A DNA stretch of 46,065 nt from Acidobacteriota bacterium (GTDB taxonomy: Bacteria; Acidobacteriota; UBA4820; DSQY01): contig JBFMHB010000018.1 of the NCBI GenBank assembly GCA_040752915.1, positions 1 through 46,065 of the forward strand. The letters are read 5' to 3'. Under the pieces are notes generated by a model. That model ran no database searches. It was not told the DNA's origin and saw only the letters and a list, made by a program, of their open reading frames with translations. The stretch's first letter is position 1. Every line of letters begins with the position of its first letter. This document shows, piece by piece, positions 23,286 through 32,687 of this stretch. Both the position numbers and the translations under genes were made by a program.

Positions 23286-24335
23286 TCAGCCCTTCAGGCT
23301 GGAGGCGTCGATGACGAAGCGGTAGCGCACGTCCCCGCTAAGGACGCGCTCATAGGCCTCGTTGACTCCCTGGACGGGGATGACCTCCACGTCCGAGACG
23401 ATTCCCTTCGCCCCGCAGTAGTCGAGCATCTCCTGGGTCTCGGCGATGCCGCCGATGAGGGAGCCGGCCAGGCGCTTGTTGCCTCCGATCAGGGAGAAGG
23501 CCGAAACGGGCGCGGGCTGGGGTGGCGCACCCACCAGCACCATCGTGCGCTCGGGCTTCAGGAGCGCCAGGCAGCGGTTGTAGTCGTGGGGGGCGGAGAT
23601 GGTGTCGATGAGGAAGTCGAAGCGGCCGGCGAGCCTCTCGAAGACCGAGTCGTCGGTGGAGAGGGCGAAGGCGGCGGCCCCGAGCCGGCGCCCGTCGGCC
23701 TCCTTGGACTTGGATGTGGAGAACAGGGTCACTTCCGCGCCCATGGACGCGGCCAGCTTCACGGCCATGTGGCCGAGCCCTCCGAGGCCCACGACGCCCA
23801 CGCGGTCCCCCTCTTTGCAACCGAATCGCCTCAGGGGCGAGTAGGTGGTGATCCCCGCGCAGAGAAGGGGCGCGGCTCCCGCCGGATCCAGGTTCTCGGG
23901 CACCTTGAGCACGAAGCGCTCGTCCACGACCACCGCGGAGGAATAACCGCCGTAGGTCCGCGTCGTCCGGTCCATCTCCGTGCCGTTGTACGTGAAGGCC
24001 GCCCCCTTCTCGCAGAACTGCTCCAGGTCCCTCCGGCAGGGGTCGCACTCCCGGCAGGAGTCCACCATGCACCCCACTCCCACCAGGTCTCCCTTGCGGA
24101 AGCGCTTGACGCGGGCGCCCGCCTCCCGCACCCGCCCCACGATCTCGTGGCCGGGCACCATGGGGAAGAGGGAGCCGCCCCATTCGTCACGGACCTGGTG
24201 GATGTCCGAATGGCAGATCCCGCAGAAAAGGATGTCGATGGACACGTCGTGGGGTCCCGGATCCCTGCGCTCCACCACGAAGGGGGCCAGCGGGGATTTC
24301 GAGTCGGCGGCGGCATAGGCGGAGACTTTCCTCAT
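23286..24335 (-). CDS. Zinc-dependent NADP(H) aldehyde reductase/alcohol dehydrogenase (YahK/Cad type)
   Basis: A 349-residue medium-chain dehydrogenase. The catalytic zinc ligands are in FCGICHSDIHQV, PGHEIVGRV and later AAPLLCAGITTYSPL. The structural zinc loop is VDSCRECDPCRRDLEQFC with four cysteines. The Rossmann loop is VGVVGLGGLGHMAVKLA. Substrate is not fixed; YahK-like members reduce a range of aldehydes with NADPH. The ATG at 24335 follows AAGGAGA. It ends 60 nt before the -35 of the arsenic island and faces the same way, but has no arsenic-related motif. Confidence 0.9.
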   Translation of the reverse strand: MRKVSAYAAADSKSPLAPFVVERRDPGPHDVSIDILFCGICHSDIHQVRDEWGGSLFPMVPGHEIVGRVREAGARVKRFRKGDLVGVGCMVDSCRECDPCRRDLEQFCEKGAAFTYNGTEMDRTTRTYGGYSSAVVVDERFVLKVPENLDPAGAAPLLCAGITTYSPLRRFGCKEGDRVGVVGLGGLGHMAVKLAASMGAEVTLFSTSKSKEADGRRLGAAAFALSTDDSVFERLAGRFDFLIDTISAPHDYNRCLALLKPERTMVLVGAPPQPAPVSAFSLIGGNKRLAGSLIGGIAETQEMLDYCGAKGIVSDVEVIPVQGVNEAYERVLSGDVRYRFVIDASSLKG

Positions 24336-24728
<393 letters not shown>

Positions 24729-24739
24729 CCAGGGCCCCT

Positions 24740-24767
24740 ATTCTACACGGAAGGGGCGTTTTCGCAA
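24740..24767 (-). promoter_or_regulatory. Promoter of tRNA-Pro
   Basis: On the minus strand TTGCGA (24762-24767) and TAGAAT (24740-24745) are spaced by 16 nt. The -10 ends 12 nt before the mature tRNA 5' end, a normal layout for a tRNA gene. Confidence 0.55.
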
Positions 24768-24831
24768 CCCCCCCCGAAGGGTCTCCCGGCCGGCCCGGGG
24801 GCCACCCCGCACCCAAGGCGCGGGGTTTGAA

Positions 24832-26463
24832 TCACGGAGCGGCGCTGCGGTCGCGGACGCGGCCCTCGCTCTCGTAGGCGACGGTCCCCAGCTTCTGAAT
24901 GTAGCTTTTCAGGACGTCGTATTCGAGGTCGGGAAGCACCTGCAGGTCGGTGACCTCGATGCCCATCTTGGGCAGGAGCGCCACCACGCCCGTGTTGGCC
25001 GTCACCGTGTAGGTCTTGCCCCACCGGATGGGCTTGCCGTGGATTCGGATGGTCCCGGTCCGAACGCGGAAGAAAGCCGGGCGGTTCACGTTGTAGGCGA
25101 AGCTCATGCCGGAGACCTGGAGAAACACGTCCTCGTTGTAGGGCAGGTAGTACAGGCCCGTTTCCAGCCCTCGCCACAGCATGGCCGCCGAGATACGGAA
25201 GGTGGCGATCTGGAGGCCGAGCCCCGTGGCCGGATCGTAGCCGTAGCTCACGGGGCGGAAGATGTCGGCGCCCACGATGGGCCCCGCCGAGAGCCCTTCG
25301 GAGATGAGCCCGTTGGGCGTGATGGCGATGTCCGTGCCGGTGCGGTCCCTCAGCGCGTCGGCGATGAGGTTGCCCATCCCCGTGTCGCGGGGCCGGCGGT
25401 CCGGGTCGTAGGTCGTGGTCACGTCGGACGGAGCGTGGGCCACCACCGTGTGGTAGACGTCGCCGTACTGCTGGACGATGCCCGCCTTGAGCTGGTTCAC
25501 CAGGGCCTGGACGGCCGGCGCGTTGGGCACCGAGGCGTCCAGGGGAACGATCTGGTAGTCGTCCACCGTCACGCCTCCCGCGGCGTACGTGAAGCGCATC
25601 TTCCCGACGGAGCGGTAGTGCTTGCCCGCCTGCACGTACGGCACGGCCTTGCCGAGCGGGTTCGTGAAGAGAACGGGGGCCTCGAAGAGGTAATGGTCGT
25701 GGCCGCCCACGATGAGGTCGATGCCCGGGACGTTCTCGGCCACCGCCTCGTCGTAGAGGTAGCCCAGGTGGGAGAGGAAGATCACGACCTGGGCGCCCTG
25801 GGCCCGCAGGGCCGCCACCTGCTGGTAGGCGAGGCCCACGAGGACGGCCGGGTCGTCCCCGCCGAGGATCACGACCGGGTCCGGCATGGACGTGGGCACG
25901 TTGGGGACGGTCATGGAGAAGATGCCGATCTGGACGCCGTCCACCTCCTTGATGAGGTTGGGCTGGATCCACGTGGCCAGGGCCGGGTACCCGGTCAGGT
26001 CGAGGTTGGCCGACAGGAGCGGCAGCGTCGTGGCGCCGTAGGCCTGGTTGAGGGCCATGGCGAGCACGCCCGGACCGAAGTCGAATTCGTGGTTTCCCAC
26101 GGCCATGGCGTCGAACCCCAACTGCTTCATGAGCTGGAACTCGGGCACGCCGAAGTACTTGTTGAAGAAGAGGTCGCCGTGGAAGACGTCCCCGGCGTGA
26201 AGGACCAGCACGTTGGGCTCCGTCGCCCTGGCCTGGCCGATGACCGTCGCGGCCTTGGCGAGGCCCCCTTCGGTGCCGTCGAGGTTGGCGTCCTTGGGTC
26301 CGGTCATGTCCAGGTGCGAATGGGTGTCGTTCACGTGGAGGAGCGTGAAGGTCTGCGCGAGGGGCAGGATGCTCGAAAGAAGGAGCAGGGCAACCGAGCA
26401 GGCAACGAAGCGGACGATGCGGATCCCGGGGGCGGCCCCGGCGGCGGACGGCTTCCGAACCAT
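24832..26463 (-). CDS. 5'-nucleotidase/2',3'-cyclic phosphodiesterase-type metallophosphatase (UshA family)
   Basis: A 543-residue exported enzyme. Residues 16-37 form a signal peptide. The calcineurin-like domain carries LLHVNDTHSHLD, LHAGDVFHGD, AVGNHEFDFG, VIFLSHLGY and VGGHDHYLFEAP, the full metal-ligand set. The C-terminal 5_nucleotid_C domain follows, with DTGMGNLIADALRDRTGTDIAITPNGLI and later VTANTGVVALL. It should release phosphate from nucleotides in the periplasm. The ATG at 26463 follows GGAGGGGACC. It lies 105 nt after the asparaginase gene with the same orientation. Confidence 0.92.
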   Translation of the reverse strand: MVRKPSAAGAAPGIRIVRFVACSVALLLLSSILPLAQTFTLLHVNDTHSHLDMTGPKDANLDGTEGGLAKAATVIGQARATEPNVLVLHAGDVFHGDLFFNKYFGVPEFQLMKQLGFDAMAVGNHEFDFGPGVLAMALNQAYGATTLPLLSANLDLTGYPALATWIQPNLIKEVDGVQIGIFSMTVPNVPTSMPDPVVILGGDDPAVLVGLAYQQVAALRAQGAQVVIFLSHLGYLYDEAVAENVPGIDLIVGGHDHYLFEAPVLFTNPLGKAVPYVQAGKHYRSVGKMRFTYAAGGVTVDDYQIVPLDASVPNAPAVQALVNQLKAGIVQQYGDVYHTVVAHAPSDVTTTYDPDRRPRDTGMGNLIADALRDRTGTDIAITPNGLISEGLSAGPIVGADIFRPVSYGYDPATGLGLQIATFRISAAMLWRGLETGLYYLPYNEDVFLQVSGMSFAYNVNRPAFFRVRTGTIRIHGKPIRWGKTYTVTANTGVVALLPKMGIEVTDLQVLPDLEYDVLKSYIQKLGTVAYESEGRVRDRSAAP

Positions 26464-26568
26464 GGTCCCCTCCTCCTCGTCAAAGGCTCCCGGGCGAGGG
26501 ACCGCGCGCCGTAAAGGTCCGAATCTCGACTCGATCGCGCGCGACCCTTGGGAGCGACTTCGACTGTA

Positions 26569-27597
26569 TCACGGATCCTCGTAAAGGCGGACGGTCACCG
26601 TCCCGTCGGCCTCGACCCAGGCCCGAAACATTCCGGGCGTGTTGAAGGAGACGGCCCGGTTGCCCCTGGCGTCCAGGGCCACCACGCCGCCGTCCCCCCC
26701 CAGGGCCTCCACGACGGCCAGGGCGGCGTCGGCGGCGGACTGGAGGGACTCCCCCCGGTAGGCCACGCGGCACCGGATGTCGTGGGCCACGGCCGCCCGG
26801 ATGAAGTACTCCCCCCACCCGGTCGCCGAGACGGCGCAGGCGGAGTCGTCGGCATAGGTCCCCGCTCCGATGACCGGGGAGTCCCCCACCCGGCCCCAGC
26901 GCTTGTTCGTCATGCCTCCGGTGGAGGTGGCGGCGGCCAGGTGGCCGCACCGGTCCAGGGCCACCGCGCCCACGGTTCCGCGCTTCTCGGGGGGCGGCTC
27001 GGTCCCGCCGGGCGGCCCGCCCCTGCCCTCTTCCTGCTCCCGAGCACGGGCCCGCTGGAAGTCCCGCCAGCGCTCTTCCGTATCGAAGAAGGAGGGCAGG
27101 ACCAGATCCACGCCCTGCTCCCGTGCGAAGGCCTCGGCGCCCTGCGCCACGAGAAACACGTGGGGAGATCTTTCCATGACCCTTCGGGCCAGAACGACCG
27201 GATTCTTGACCCGACGTACGCCCGCCACGGCTCCCGCCCTGAGGGTTGCGCCGTCCATGATGGAGGCGTCCAGTTCGTGGGCCCCTTCGTGGTTGAAGAC
27301 GGCGCCCTTGCCGGCGTTGAAAAGCGGGGAGTCCTCCAGGATCCTCACCGCCGTCTCCACGGCGTCCAAACTGGAGCCGCCCCCCTGGAGGATGTCCCAC
27401 CCGGCCCTGGCCGCCTCTGCGAGCGTCTCCCGGTAGGCCGCCTCCTTCCCGGGGGGCATCTGGTCCTTCCGGATCGCTCCCGCCCCGCCGTGGAGGACCA
27501 GGGCCACCGGCGCCTGGGATCCTCCGGACGTCTGGGCTCGAGGGCCCGACATGGAAAGGAAAACGAGGGCAGCGGCACCGGTCACGAGCCATCGCAT
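26569..27597 (-). CDS. Isoaspartyl peptidase/L-asparaginase (Ntn-hydrolase, plant type)
   Basis: A 342-residue precursor. Residues 1-22 are a signal peptide, so it acts outside the cytoplasm. It begins the domain with LVLHGGAGAIR and contains GGGSSLDAVETAVRILEDSPLFNAGKGAVFNHEG. The precursor self-cleaves before the Thr of GTVGAVALD (T208), which becomes the nucleophile; GGMTNKRWGRVGDSPVIGAGTYAD is the substrate block. The ATG at 27597 follows GGAGGG. It diverges from the SLC13 gene 115 nt away. A Gly/Pro/Glu-rich stretch (187-206) just before the cleavage site is normal linker. Confidence 0.93.
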   Translation of the reverse strand: MRWLVTGAAALVFLSMSGPRAQTSGGSQAPVALVLHGGAGAIRKDQMPPGKEAAYRETLAEAARAGWDILQGGGSSLDAVETAVRILEDSPLFNAGKGAVFNHEGAHELDASIMDGATLRAGAVAGVRRVKNPVVLARRVMERSPHVFLVAQGAEAFAREQGVDLVLPSFFDTEERWRDFQRARAREQEEGRGGPPGGTEPPPEKRGTVGAVALDRCGHLAAATSTGGMTNKRWGRVGDSPVIGAGTYADDSACAVSATGWGEYFIRAAVAHDIRCRVAYRGESLQSAADAALAVVEALGGDGGVVALDARGNRAVSFNTPGMFRAWVEADGTVTVRLYEDP

Positions 27598-27712
27598 GGC
27601 ATCCCTCCGAGGTTCAGGCCTCAGGGTATCCGGCACTCCTTCCCCTGAAAAGCCCCCGCCCCCCACCGGCCGCCGCCGTGGTACCCTGGGGCCACCGGGA
27701 AGGGGGAAGGGG

Positions 27713-29272
27713 ATGAACCTCCGCTACGGCGACCTTTCGGAGATCCGCGAGAAGCTGTCCCCCGCGGAGGAGCGCTTCGAGGCCCGGCGGAGAACGGCGG
27801 GCCTCTATCTCGGCCCCGCGGTCTTCCTTCTGCTTCTCCTGGCGCCCCTGCCCGCACCCTCCGCGGCAGCCTCCCGCCTCGCCGCGGTGGTGGCGTGGGT
27901 CCTGGTCTGGTGGATCACGGAGGCGGTCCCCATCCCCGTGACGGCCCTGCTCGGCCCGTCCCTCATGGTGCTCCTGCGTGTCTCGGGACCGGGCGAAGCC
28001 TTCTCCCCTTTCGGGGACCCCGTGATCTTCCTGTTCCTGGGCTCCTTCATGCTCGCCGAGGCCATGGCCGTCCACGGGCTCGACCGGCGCGTCGCCTTCG
28101 CCCTGCTTTCCTCGCGCCTGGTGGGGGGCTCCGCCGCCCGGGTCCTCCTGGCCTTCGCTGGGCTGGCGGCTGGCCTCTCCATGTGGCTCTCGAACAGCGC
28201 CACGACGGCCATGCTCTTCCCCATCGCCCTGGGCGTCCTGGGCGCCATGGCGCGACTCCTTTCCGCGGGCGGAAGGGAGGTGGACCCGACGCGGCTCCGG
28301 TTCGGTACGGCGCTCATGCTCCTGTGCGCCTTCGCCTCCTCCATCGGCGGCATCGGGACTCCCGTGGGAACACCGCCGAACCTCATCGCCATGGGATACC
28401 TGGACAAGCTCGCGGGCGTAAAGGTCCCGTTCTTCCAGTGGATGCTCCTGGCCCTTCCGATCCTCCTCGTCATGCTCTCCGCGGCCCTCGTCCTGATGCG
28501 CCTCCTCCTGCCCCCCGAGGTGCGGAGCATCGAAGGGGCCTCCGAGATCCTGAGGCGGGAGCGGGCGGCCATGGGCCCCATGTCACGGGGGGAGTGGAAT
28601 GTCCTTTCCGCGTTCCTCCTCGCCGTGGTCCTCTGGGTGCTTCCCGGCGCCGTGGCCGCCGTGGCGGGCACATCCAGCGGGCTCTACGTCCTTCTCCAGA
28701 GCGTCCTTCCCGAGAGCGTCGTGGCCTTGGCCGCCTCCTCCCTCCTCTTCCTCCTCCCCGCGGACCGCGCGTCCGGCACCTTCACCCTCACCTGGAACCA
28801 GGCCGTGCGCATTGACTGGGGCACGCTCCTCCTCTTCGGCGGCGGGCTCTCCCTCGGCGCCGCCATGTTCAAGACGGGGCTCGCGGGGGCCGTGGGACAA
28901 GGCCTCGTTTCCGCCACGGGCGCTCGCTCCACGCTGGCGCTGACCTTCCTGTTCGCCGCCGTGGGAATCGTCGTCACCGAAGTCACCTCCAATACGGCGG
29001 CGGCCACCATGCTCGTCCCCCTCGCCATCGCCGCCGCCGCAAGCGCCGGCGTGTCGCCCCTGGAGCCCGCCGTCGCCTGCGCCCTGGGATGCAGCATGGC
29101 CTTCATGCTGCCCGTCTCCACCCCTCCCAACGCCATCGTGTACGGCTCCGGCTGCGTCCGCATCACTCAGATGATCAAGGTGGGGGTGTCCTTGGATGCG
29201 GTGGCGGTGGTCGTCATCCCCCTGGGGGTGTATATCGTGGCGCCGCTCGTCTTGGGAGGGGGGGGGCCGTGA
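27713..29272 (+). CDS. SLC13/DASS-family sodium:anion (dicarboxylate or sulfate) transporter
   Basis: A 519-residue transporter with about eleven membrane segments. The two SNT-type motifs are LSNSATTAMLFPIALG and TSNTAAATMLVPLAIA. The paired TPPN motifs are GTPVGTPPNLIAMGYL and PVSTPPNAIVYGSG. These bind sodium and anion in DASS proteins. The ATG at 27713 follows AGGGGGAAGG. Its GTGA stop overlaps the start of arfB. The soluble first 30 residues are charged. Substrate is not decidable between succinate-type acids and sulfate or phosphate. Confidence 0.9.
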   Translation: MNLRYGDLSEIREKLSPAEERFEARRRTAGLYLGPAVFLLLLLAPLPAPSAAASRLAAVVAWVLVWWITEAVPIPVTALLGPSLMVLLRVSGPGEAFSPFGDPVIFLFLGSFMLAEAMAVHGLDRRVAFALLSSRLVGGSAARVLLAFAGLAAGLSMWLSNSATTAMLFPIALGVLGAMARLLSAGGREVDPTRLRFGTALMLLCAFASSIGGIGTPVGTPPNLIAMGYLDKLAGVKVPFFQWMLLALPILLVMLSAALVLMRLLLPPEVRSIEGASEILRRERAAMGPMSRGEWNVLSAFLLAVVLWVLPGAVAAVAGTSSGLYVLLQSVLPESVVALAASSLLFLLPADRASGTFTLTWNQAVRIDWGTLLLFGGGLSLGAAMFKTGLAGAVGQGLVSATGARSTLALTFLFAAVGIVVTEVTSNTAAATMLVPLAIAAAASAGVSPLEPAVACALGCSMAFMLPVSTPPNAIVYGSGCVRITQMIKVGVSLDAVAVVVIPLGVYIVAPLVLGGGGP

Positions 29273-29691
29273 TCCGCGTGACGCCGTCCATTTCTCTCCG
29301 CGACGAGGAGGTCGTGGAGGAGTTCGTCCGGGCTCCGGGCCCCGGGGGCCAGAACGTGAACAAGGTGTCCACGTGCGTCCAGCTCCGCTTCGACGCCGCG
29401 GGCTCGCCGTCTCTTCCCGAGGAGGTGCGGGAACGCCTGCTCGCCCTTGCCGGGGCCCGCCTCACTTCCTCGGGAGAAATCCTCATTACGGCCCGGCGCT
29501 TCCGGTCGCGCGAGCGAAACAGGCAGGACGCCGTGGGCCGCCTGGTGGCCCTCATCCGGGAGGCCGCCCTCGTCCCCCGGAAGCGGGTGGCGACGGCGCC
29601 CACCGCCGCCTCGCGGGAGCGGCGCATCTCGGAAAAGAAACGGCGCGGCGCCCTAAAGGGCCGGAGAGGGGCGCCGGAGGAAGAGGATTAG
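29269..29691 (+). CDS. arfB: Alternative ribosome-rescue factor/peptidyl-tRNA hydrolase
   Basis: A 140-residue protein beginning VIRVTPSISLRDEEVVEEF at the GTG within the SLC13 stop. The catalytic GGQ lies in RAPGPGGQNVNKVSTCVQLRFD. The tail is strongly basic (ASRERRISEKKRRGALKGRRGAPEE), as in ArfB/YaeJ, where it enters the empty mRNA channel of a stalled ribosome. It frees stuck peptidyl-tRNA without a stop codon. Length fits the family. Coupling to a transporter gene looks incidental. Confidence 0.92.
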   Translation: MIRVTPSISLRDEEVVEEFVRAPGPGGQNVNKVSTCVQLRFDAAGSPSLPEEVRERLLALAGARLTSSGEILITARRFRSRERNRQDAVGRLVALIREAALVPRKRVATAPTAASRERRISEKKRRGALKGRRGAPEEED

Positions 29692-29800
29692 CCGCCGGGG
29701 CGAACCGCAGGAGGGCGATGGCTTGGCTTTCGCCGACTGCGAGTTCCGCCATCTCCCGCATCCCCAACCCCCCTCTTCCCGGCGCCTTCGCTGACCCTAC

Positions 29801-29900
29801 GAACGCCCGCGCGGCCGGGGCGTTCTCTCCCGTCCGAAGCCAGGCGCGGCTGACGCCTGGGCGAGCGAGCCGGGAAGGGAGCTCGAACGCCCCCTTTTTT
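29801..29900 (+). terminator. Multi-arm hairpin terminator, possibly an attenuator
   Basis: Three complementary arms are present: GAACGCCC (29801-29808), GGGGCGTTC (29817-29825) and GAACGCCCC (29885-29893), the last followed by C and TTTTTT (29895-29900). Arms 2 and 3 pair over 9 bp, extended inside by CTCCC (29827-29831) with GGGAG (29877-29881), and enclose the hairpin CCAGGCG/CGCCTGG (29840-29860). Arm 1 can pair with arm 2 over 8 bp instead, which would break the terminator. It may end the SLC13-arfB transcript or control the next gene. Confidence 0.65.
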
Positions 29901-29976
29901 CGGGAGCCCGCCGGTGTTAGGGTATGGAGGACCGTCGGGCAACTCCGCGAGCCTCGGTGGGAAGCAGGGGGTCCTC

Positions 29977-31056
29977 ATGGCAGGGGTCCAGGAAATCTCG
30001 GTCATTTCGCCCATCGATCCGGCGCTCCAGCACACCCGCCGCGTCCTCTTCGAACACTTCGACCTCAAGAAGTGGTTCGTCATGGGCTTCTGCGCCTTCC
30101 TCGCCCATCTCGGGGACGGAGGGGGAGGCTTCAATCCCGCGGGGAACTTCGGCGGACGGGGCCGCGGCGGGCGCGACGATCTGGACGATTTCGGGCGGGG
30201 CGCCGGTCAGTGGATGGCCGATCACTGGGGCCTCGTGATCCTCATCGCCGGGGGAGTGATCCTCTTCGTCTTCGCCCTCGCCACCCTCCTCACCTGGCTC
30301 TCCAGCCGGGGCAAGTTCATGTTCCTCGACAACGTCATCAAGAACCGCGCCGCCGTCAGCGAGCCCTGGGAGCGCTTCCGCGCCTTCGGGAACACCCTCT
30401 TCGTCTTCCGCTTCCTCGTGGGCCTTACGGGTCTCGGGGCCTTCGCCCTCATCGGAGGCTTCTGCTTCGTCCTCGCTTACCCCAACATCCGCGACGGCCG
30501 CTTCGGGGCTCGGTCCGTCACGGCCCTCCTGCTCGGCCTCCTTCTCCTCGCCATCCTTCTCGTCTGCCTCGCTCTCCTCCAGATGGCCGTCAACGACTTC
30601 GTCGTGCCCATCACCTACCGGCGGGGCGCACGGCCCGTGCAGGCCCTCCGGATCTTCCGGGACGAGATGCTGGCCGGCCACGAGGGCGTGTTCCTGCTGT
30701 ACGTGCTGGCCAAGGTCGTCATCGCCATCGTCGCCGGCGTCCTGGTTCTCATCGGCACCTGCGTGACCTGCTGTATCGCCGCCCTGCCCTATCTCAGCAG
30801 CGTGGCTTTTCTTCCCATTTTCGTCTTCGTTCGCTCCTATTCCCTTTACTTCCTGGAACAGTTCGGGCCCGAATGGCGATTCTTGTCGCAGGCTGCCCCC
30901 GCGCCGCAGACCCCGCCGGCGCCGGCACCCGAGGCGCCGATGCCGGCGCCCATGCCTTTCGAGCCCCTTCCCGAGCCATCGGAGGCGACCGGCGCCTCCG
31001 CTCGGGAAACGGCTCCCTCGCCGCCCCAGGACCCCACATCCGAGGCCCCAAAATGA
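29977..31056 (+). CDS. Polytopic membrane protein of unknown function
   Basis: A 359-residue protein. After a cytoplasmic start (ISVISPIDPALQHTRRVLFEHFDLKKWFVMGFCAFLAHL) comes a Gly-rich loop with GGRGRGGRDD. Five or six membrane segments follow (LVILIAGGVILFVFALATLLTWL, FRFLVGLTGLGAFALIGGFCFVLA, ALLLGLLLLAILLVCLALLQ, VVIAIVAGVLVLIGTCVTCCIAALPYL). The last 70 residues or so are Pro/Ala-rich and disordered. The layout resembles uncharacterised DUF4013/DUF7544-type proteins, but I cannot confirm this. It overlaps the helicase start by 4 nt and should be co-transcribed. Confidence 0.7.
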   Translation: MAGVQEISVISPIDPALQHTRRVLFEHFDLKKWFVMGFCAFLAHLGDGGGGFNPAGNFGGRGRGGRDDLDDFGRGAGQWMADHWGLVILIAGGVILFVFALATLLTWLSSRGKFMFLDNVIKNRAAVSEPWERFRAFGNTLFVFRFLVGLTGLGAFALIGGFCFVLAYPNIRDGRFGARSVTALLLGLLLLAILLVCLALLQMAVNDFVVPITYRRGARPVQALRIFRDEMLAGHEGVFLLYVLAKVVIAIVAGVLVLIGTCVTCCIAALPYLSSVAFLPIFVFVRSYSLYFLEQFGPEWRFLSQAAPAPQTPPAPAPEAPMPAPMPFEPLPEPSEATGASARETAPSPPQDPTSEAPK

Positions 31057-32537
31057 CCGAATCCGAACCGAACAGGCCCGCCGAACCCCTCGTCGAGCCC
31101 GACAACGCCCTTCCTGAAACGACCCTGGAGGCCCTTCCCGAGGCCGTGCGCGAGGCCGCCGCGCGGGCCGGCTGGTCCGCCCTCATGCCCGTTCAGGCCA
31201 AGGCCATCCCCTACTTGCTCCAGCGCCGGGACCTGATGGTTCAGTCCCGGACCGGAAGCGGGAAGACAGGCGCCTACATCCTTCCCATGGTGCATCAGTT
31301 GGACCCCGCTTCGGCGACCTGCCAGGCCCTGGTTCTGACGCCCACCCGCGAGCTGGCCCACCAGGTGGCGCAGGCCGCCACGCTCCTCTTCGGCGAAAGG
31401 GGCCTGCACGTGGTCTCCGTGTACGGGGGGGCGGCCTACGGACCCCAAATCGAAGGGTTCAAGCGGGGCGCCCACCTCGTCGTGGGCACCCCGGGGCGGA
31501 TCCTGGACCACCTCATCCGAGGAACCCTGAGCCTCGACGGCCTGAAGTTCCTCGTTTTCGACGAAGCCGACCGGATGCTCTCCATGGGCTTCTATCCGGA
31601 CATGCGCCGGATCCAGTCCTTCCTCCCCCGCCGCCGCGTGCACGGCTCCATGTTCTCGGCCACTTACCCCCCCTACGTCCTTCGCCTGGCGGAGGAGTTC
31701 CTGGACCACCCCGGGTTTCTCAGCCTGAGCAAGGACCATGTCCACGTGGCCGAGACGACCCACCTCTTCACCGTCTGCCCGCCCATGCGGAAGGACCGGT
31801 CCCTCGTGAAGATCCTCGAGGTGGAGAACCCCTCCTCCGCCATCATTTTCTGCAACACCCGGGAGAATGTGGGATTCGTCACGACGGTCCTCCAGCGCTT
31901 CGGCTACGACGCCGACGCCCTCAGCGCCGACCTCACCCAGGCCGCCCGCGAGAAAGTCATGGCCAGGCTCCGGGAGGGCTCCTTGCGGTTCCTCGTGGCC
32001 ACCGACGTGGCCGCAAGAGGCATCGACATCCCCGAGCTGTCCCACGTGATCCAGTACGAGCCCGGCGAGGACCCCGAGTCGTACGTGCACCGCTCCGGCC
32101 GAACGGGGCGCGCGGGGGCCGCCGGCACCGCCATCACCCTGGTGGCGGGCATGGAGGAGATCCGGTTGATGGAAATCGCCCGCGCGTACAACCTCCCCAT
32201 GGAGGAGCGGCCCCTCCCCACCGACGAGGAGGTGGAGGCCCTTGTGGCCCAGCGCGTCACGGCGCTCCTCGAATCCGAATTCCGCGCCCTCGACAACATC
32301 CGGAAGGAGCGCCTCAAGCGCTTCCTTCCCCTGGCGCGGAGCCTCGAACAGGAGGCCGACGAGACGGATCTCGTCGCCATGCTCTTGGACAATTATTACC
32401 AGCGGAGCCTCCACGGTCCCGAGACGCCGCCCCTCGGCGCCGCCCGCCCTCCCGCGCCGTCCCGCGAAAACAGGCCTCGCCGTCCCGAGGGCCGGTCCCG
32501 CGAGGGCCGTGACCGCCGTCCCCCCAGGAGACGGTAG
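31053..32537 (+). CDS. DEAD-box RNA helicase
   Basis: A 494-residue ATP-dependent RNA helicase. Motifs in order are the Q-region MPVQAKAIPYLLQ, I SRTGSGKTGAY, Ia PTRELAHQ, Ib GTPGR, II DEAD (VFDEADRML), III SAT (MFSATYP), IV IIFCNTRENV, V ATDVAARGIDIP and VI HRSGRTGRAG. The C-terminal 60 residues are basic and Arg/Pro-rich (RPRRPEGRSREGRD), as in RNA-binding tails. The acidic N-terminus is about 35 residues long. The role is probably ribosome assembly or mRNA turnover. The ATG overlaps the membrane-protein stop. Confidence 0.95.
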   Translation: MTESEPNRPAEPLVEPDNALPETTLEALPEAVREAAARAGWSALMPVQAKAIPYLLQRRDLMVQSRTGSGKTGAYILPMVHQLDPASATCQALVLTPTRELAHQVAQAATLLFGERGLHVVSVYGGAAYGPQIEGFKRGAHLVVGTPGRILDHLIRGTLSLDGLKFLVFDEADRMLSMGFYPDMRRIQSFLPRRRVHGSMFSATYPPYVLRLAEEFLDHPGFLSLSKDHVHVAETTHLFTVCPPMRKDRSLVKILEVENPSSAIIFCNTRENVGFVTTVLQRFGYDADALSADLTQAAREKVMARLREGSLRFLVATDVAARGIDIPELSHVIQYEPGEDPESYVHRSGRTGRAGAAGTAITLVAGMEEIRLMEIARAYNLPMEERPLPTDEEVEALVAQRVTALLESEFRALDNIRKERLKRFLPLARSLEQEADETDLVAMLLDNYYQRSLHGPETPPLGAARPPAPSRENRPRRPEGRSREGRDRRPPRRR

Positions 32538-32627
32538 GGAGGGGCCGCCTCCAGCGCGTGCGCCGAAGCACGAAGCGGGGAAGGCGCGGCCGTCCCCTCG
32601 GCCCCGGATCTTCCGCTCTTTCCGGCC

Positions 32628-32664
32628 CGAAAAGAGAGGGGGCCAGGCGTCACCGCCCGGCCCC
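32628..32664 (-). terminator. Rho-independent terminator of the M4 protease gene
   Basis: On the minus strand GGGGCCGGGCG pairs with CGCCTGGCCCC over 11 positions (one G-U), closed by a GTGA tetraloop (hairpin 32639-32664), then the pyrimidine run CCCTCTCTTTT. It starts 24 nt after the protease stop. The direction suits the protease, not the convergent helicase. Confidence 0.75.
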
Positions 32665-32687
32665 TTCGATGATTTGCCTTCCGCCAA

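Noticed and set aside
24805-24825. CCCCGC/GCGGGG hairpin after the 5'-nucleotidase as a terminator
   Set aside because: No T-run on the minus strand and the sequence is generally GC-rich.
30846-32687. Very long open frame on the minus strand opposite the helicase
   Set aside because: It mirrors the helicase and membrane-protein genes, has no family motif and arises from high GC codon bias.
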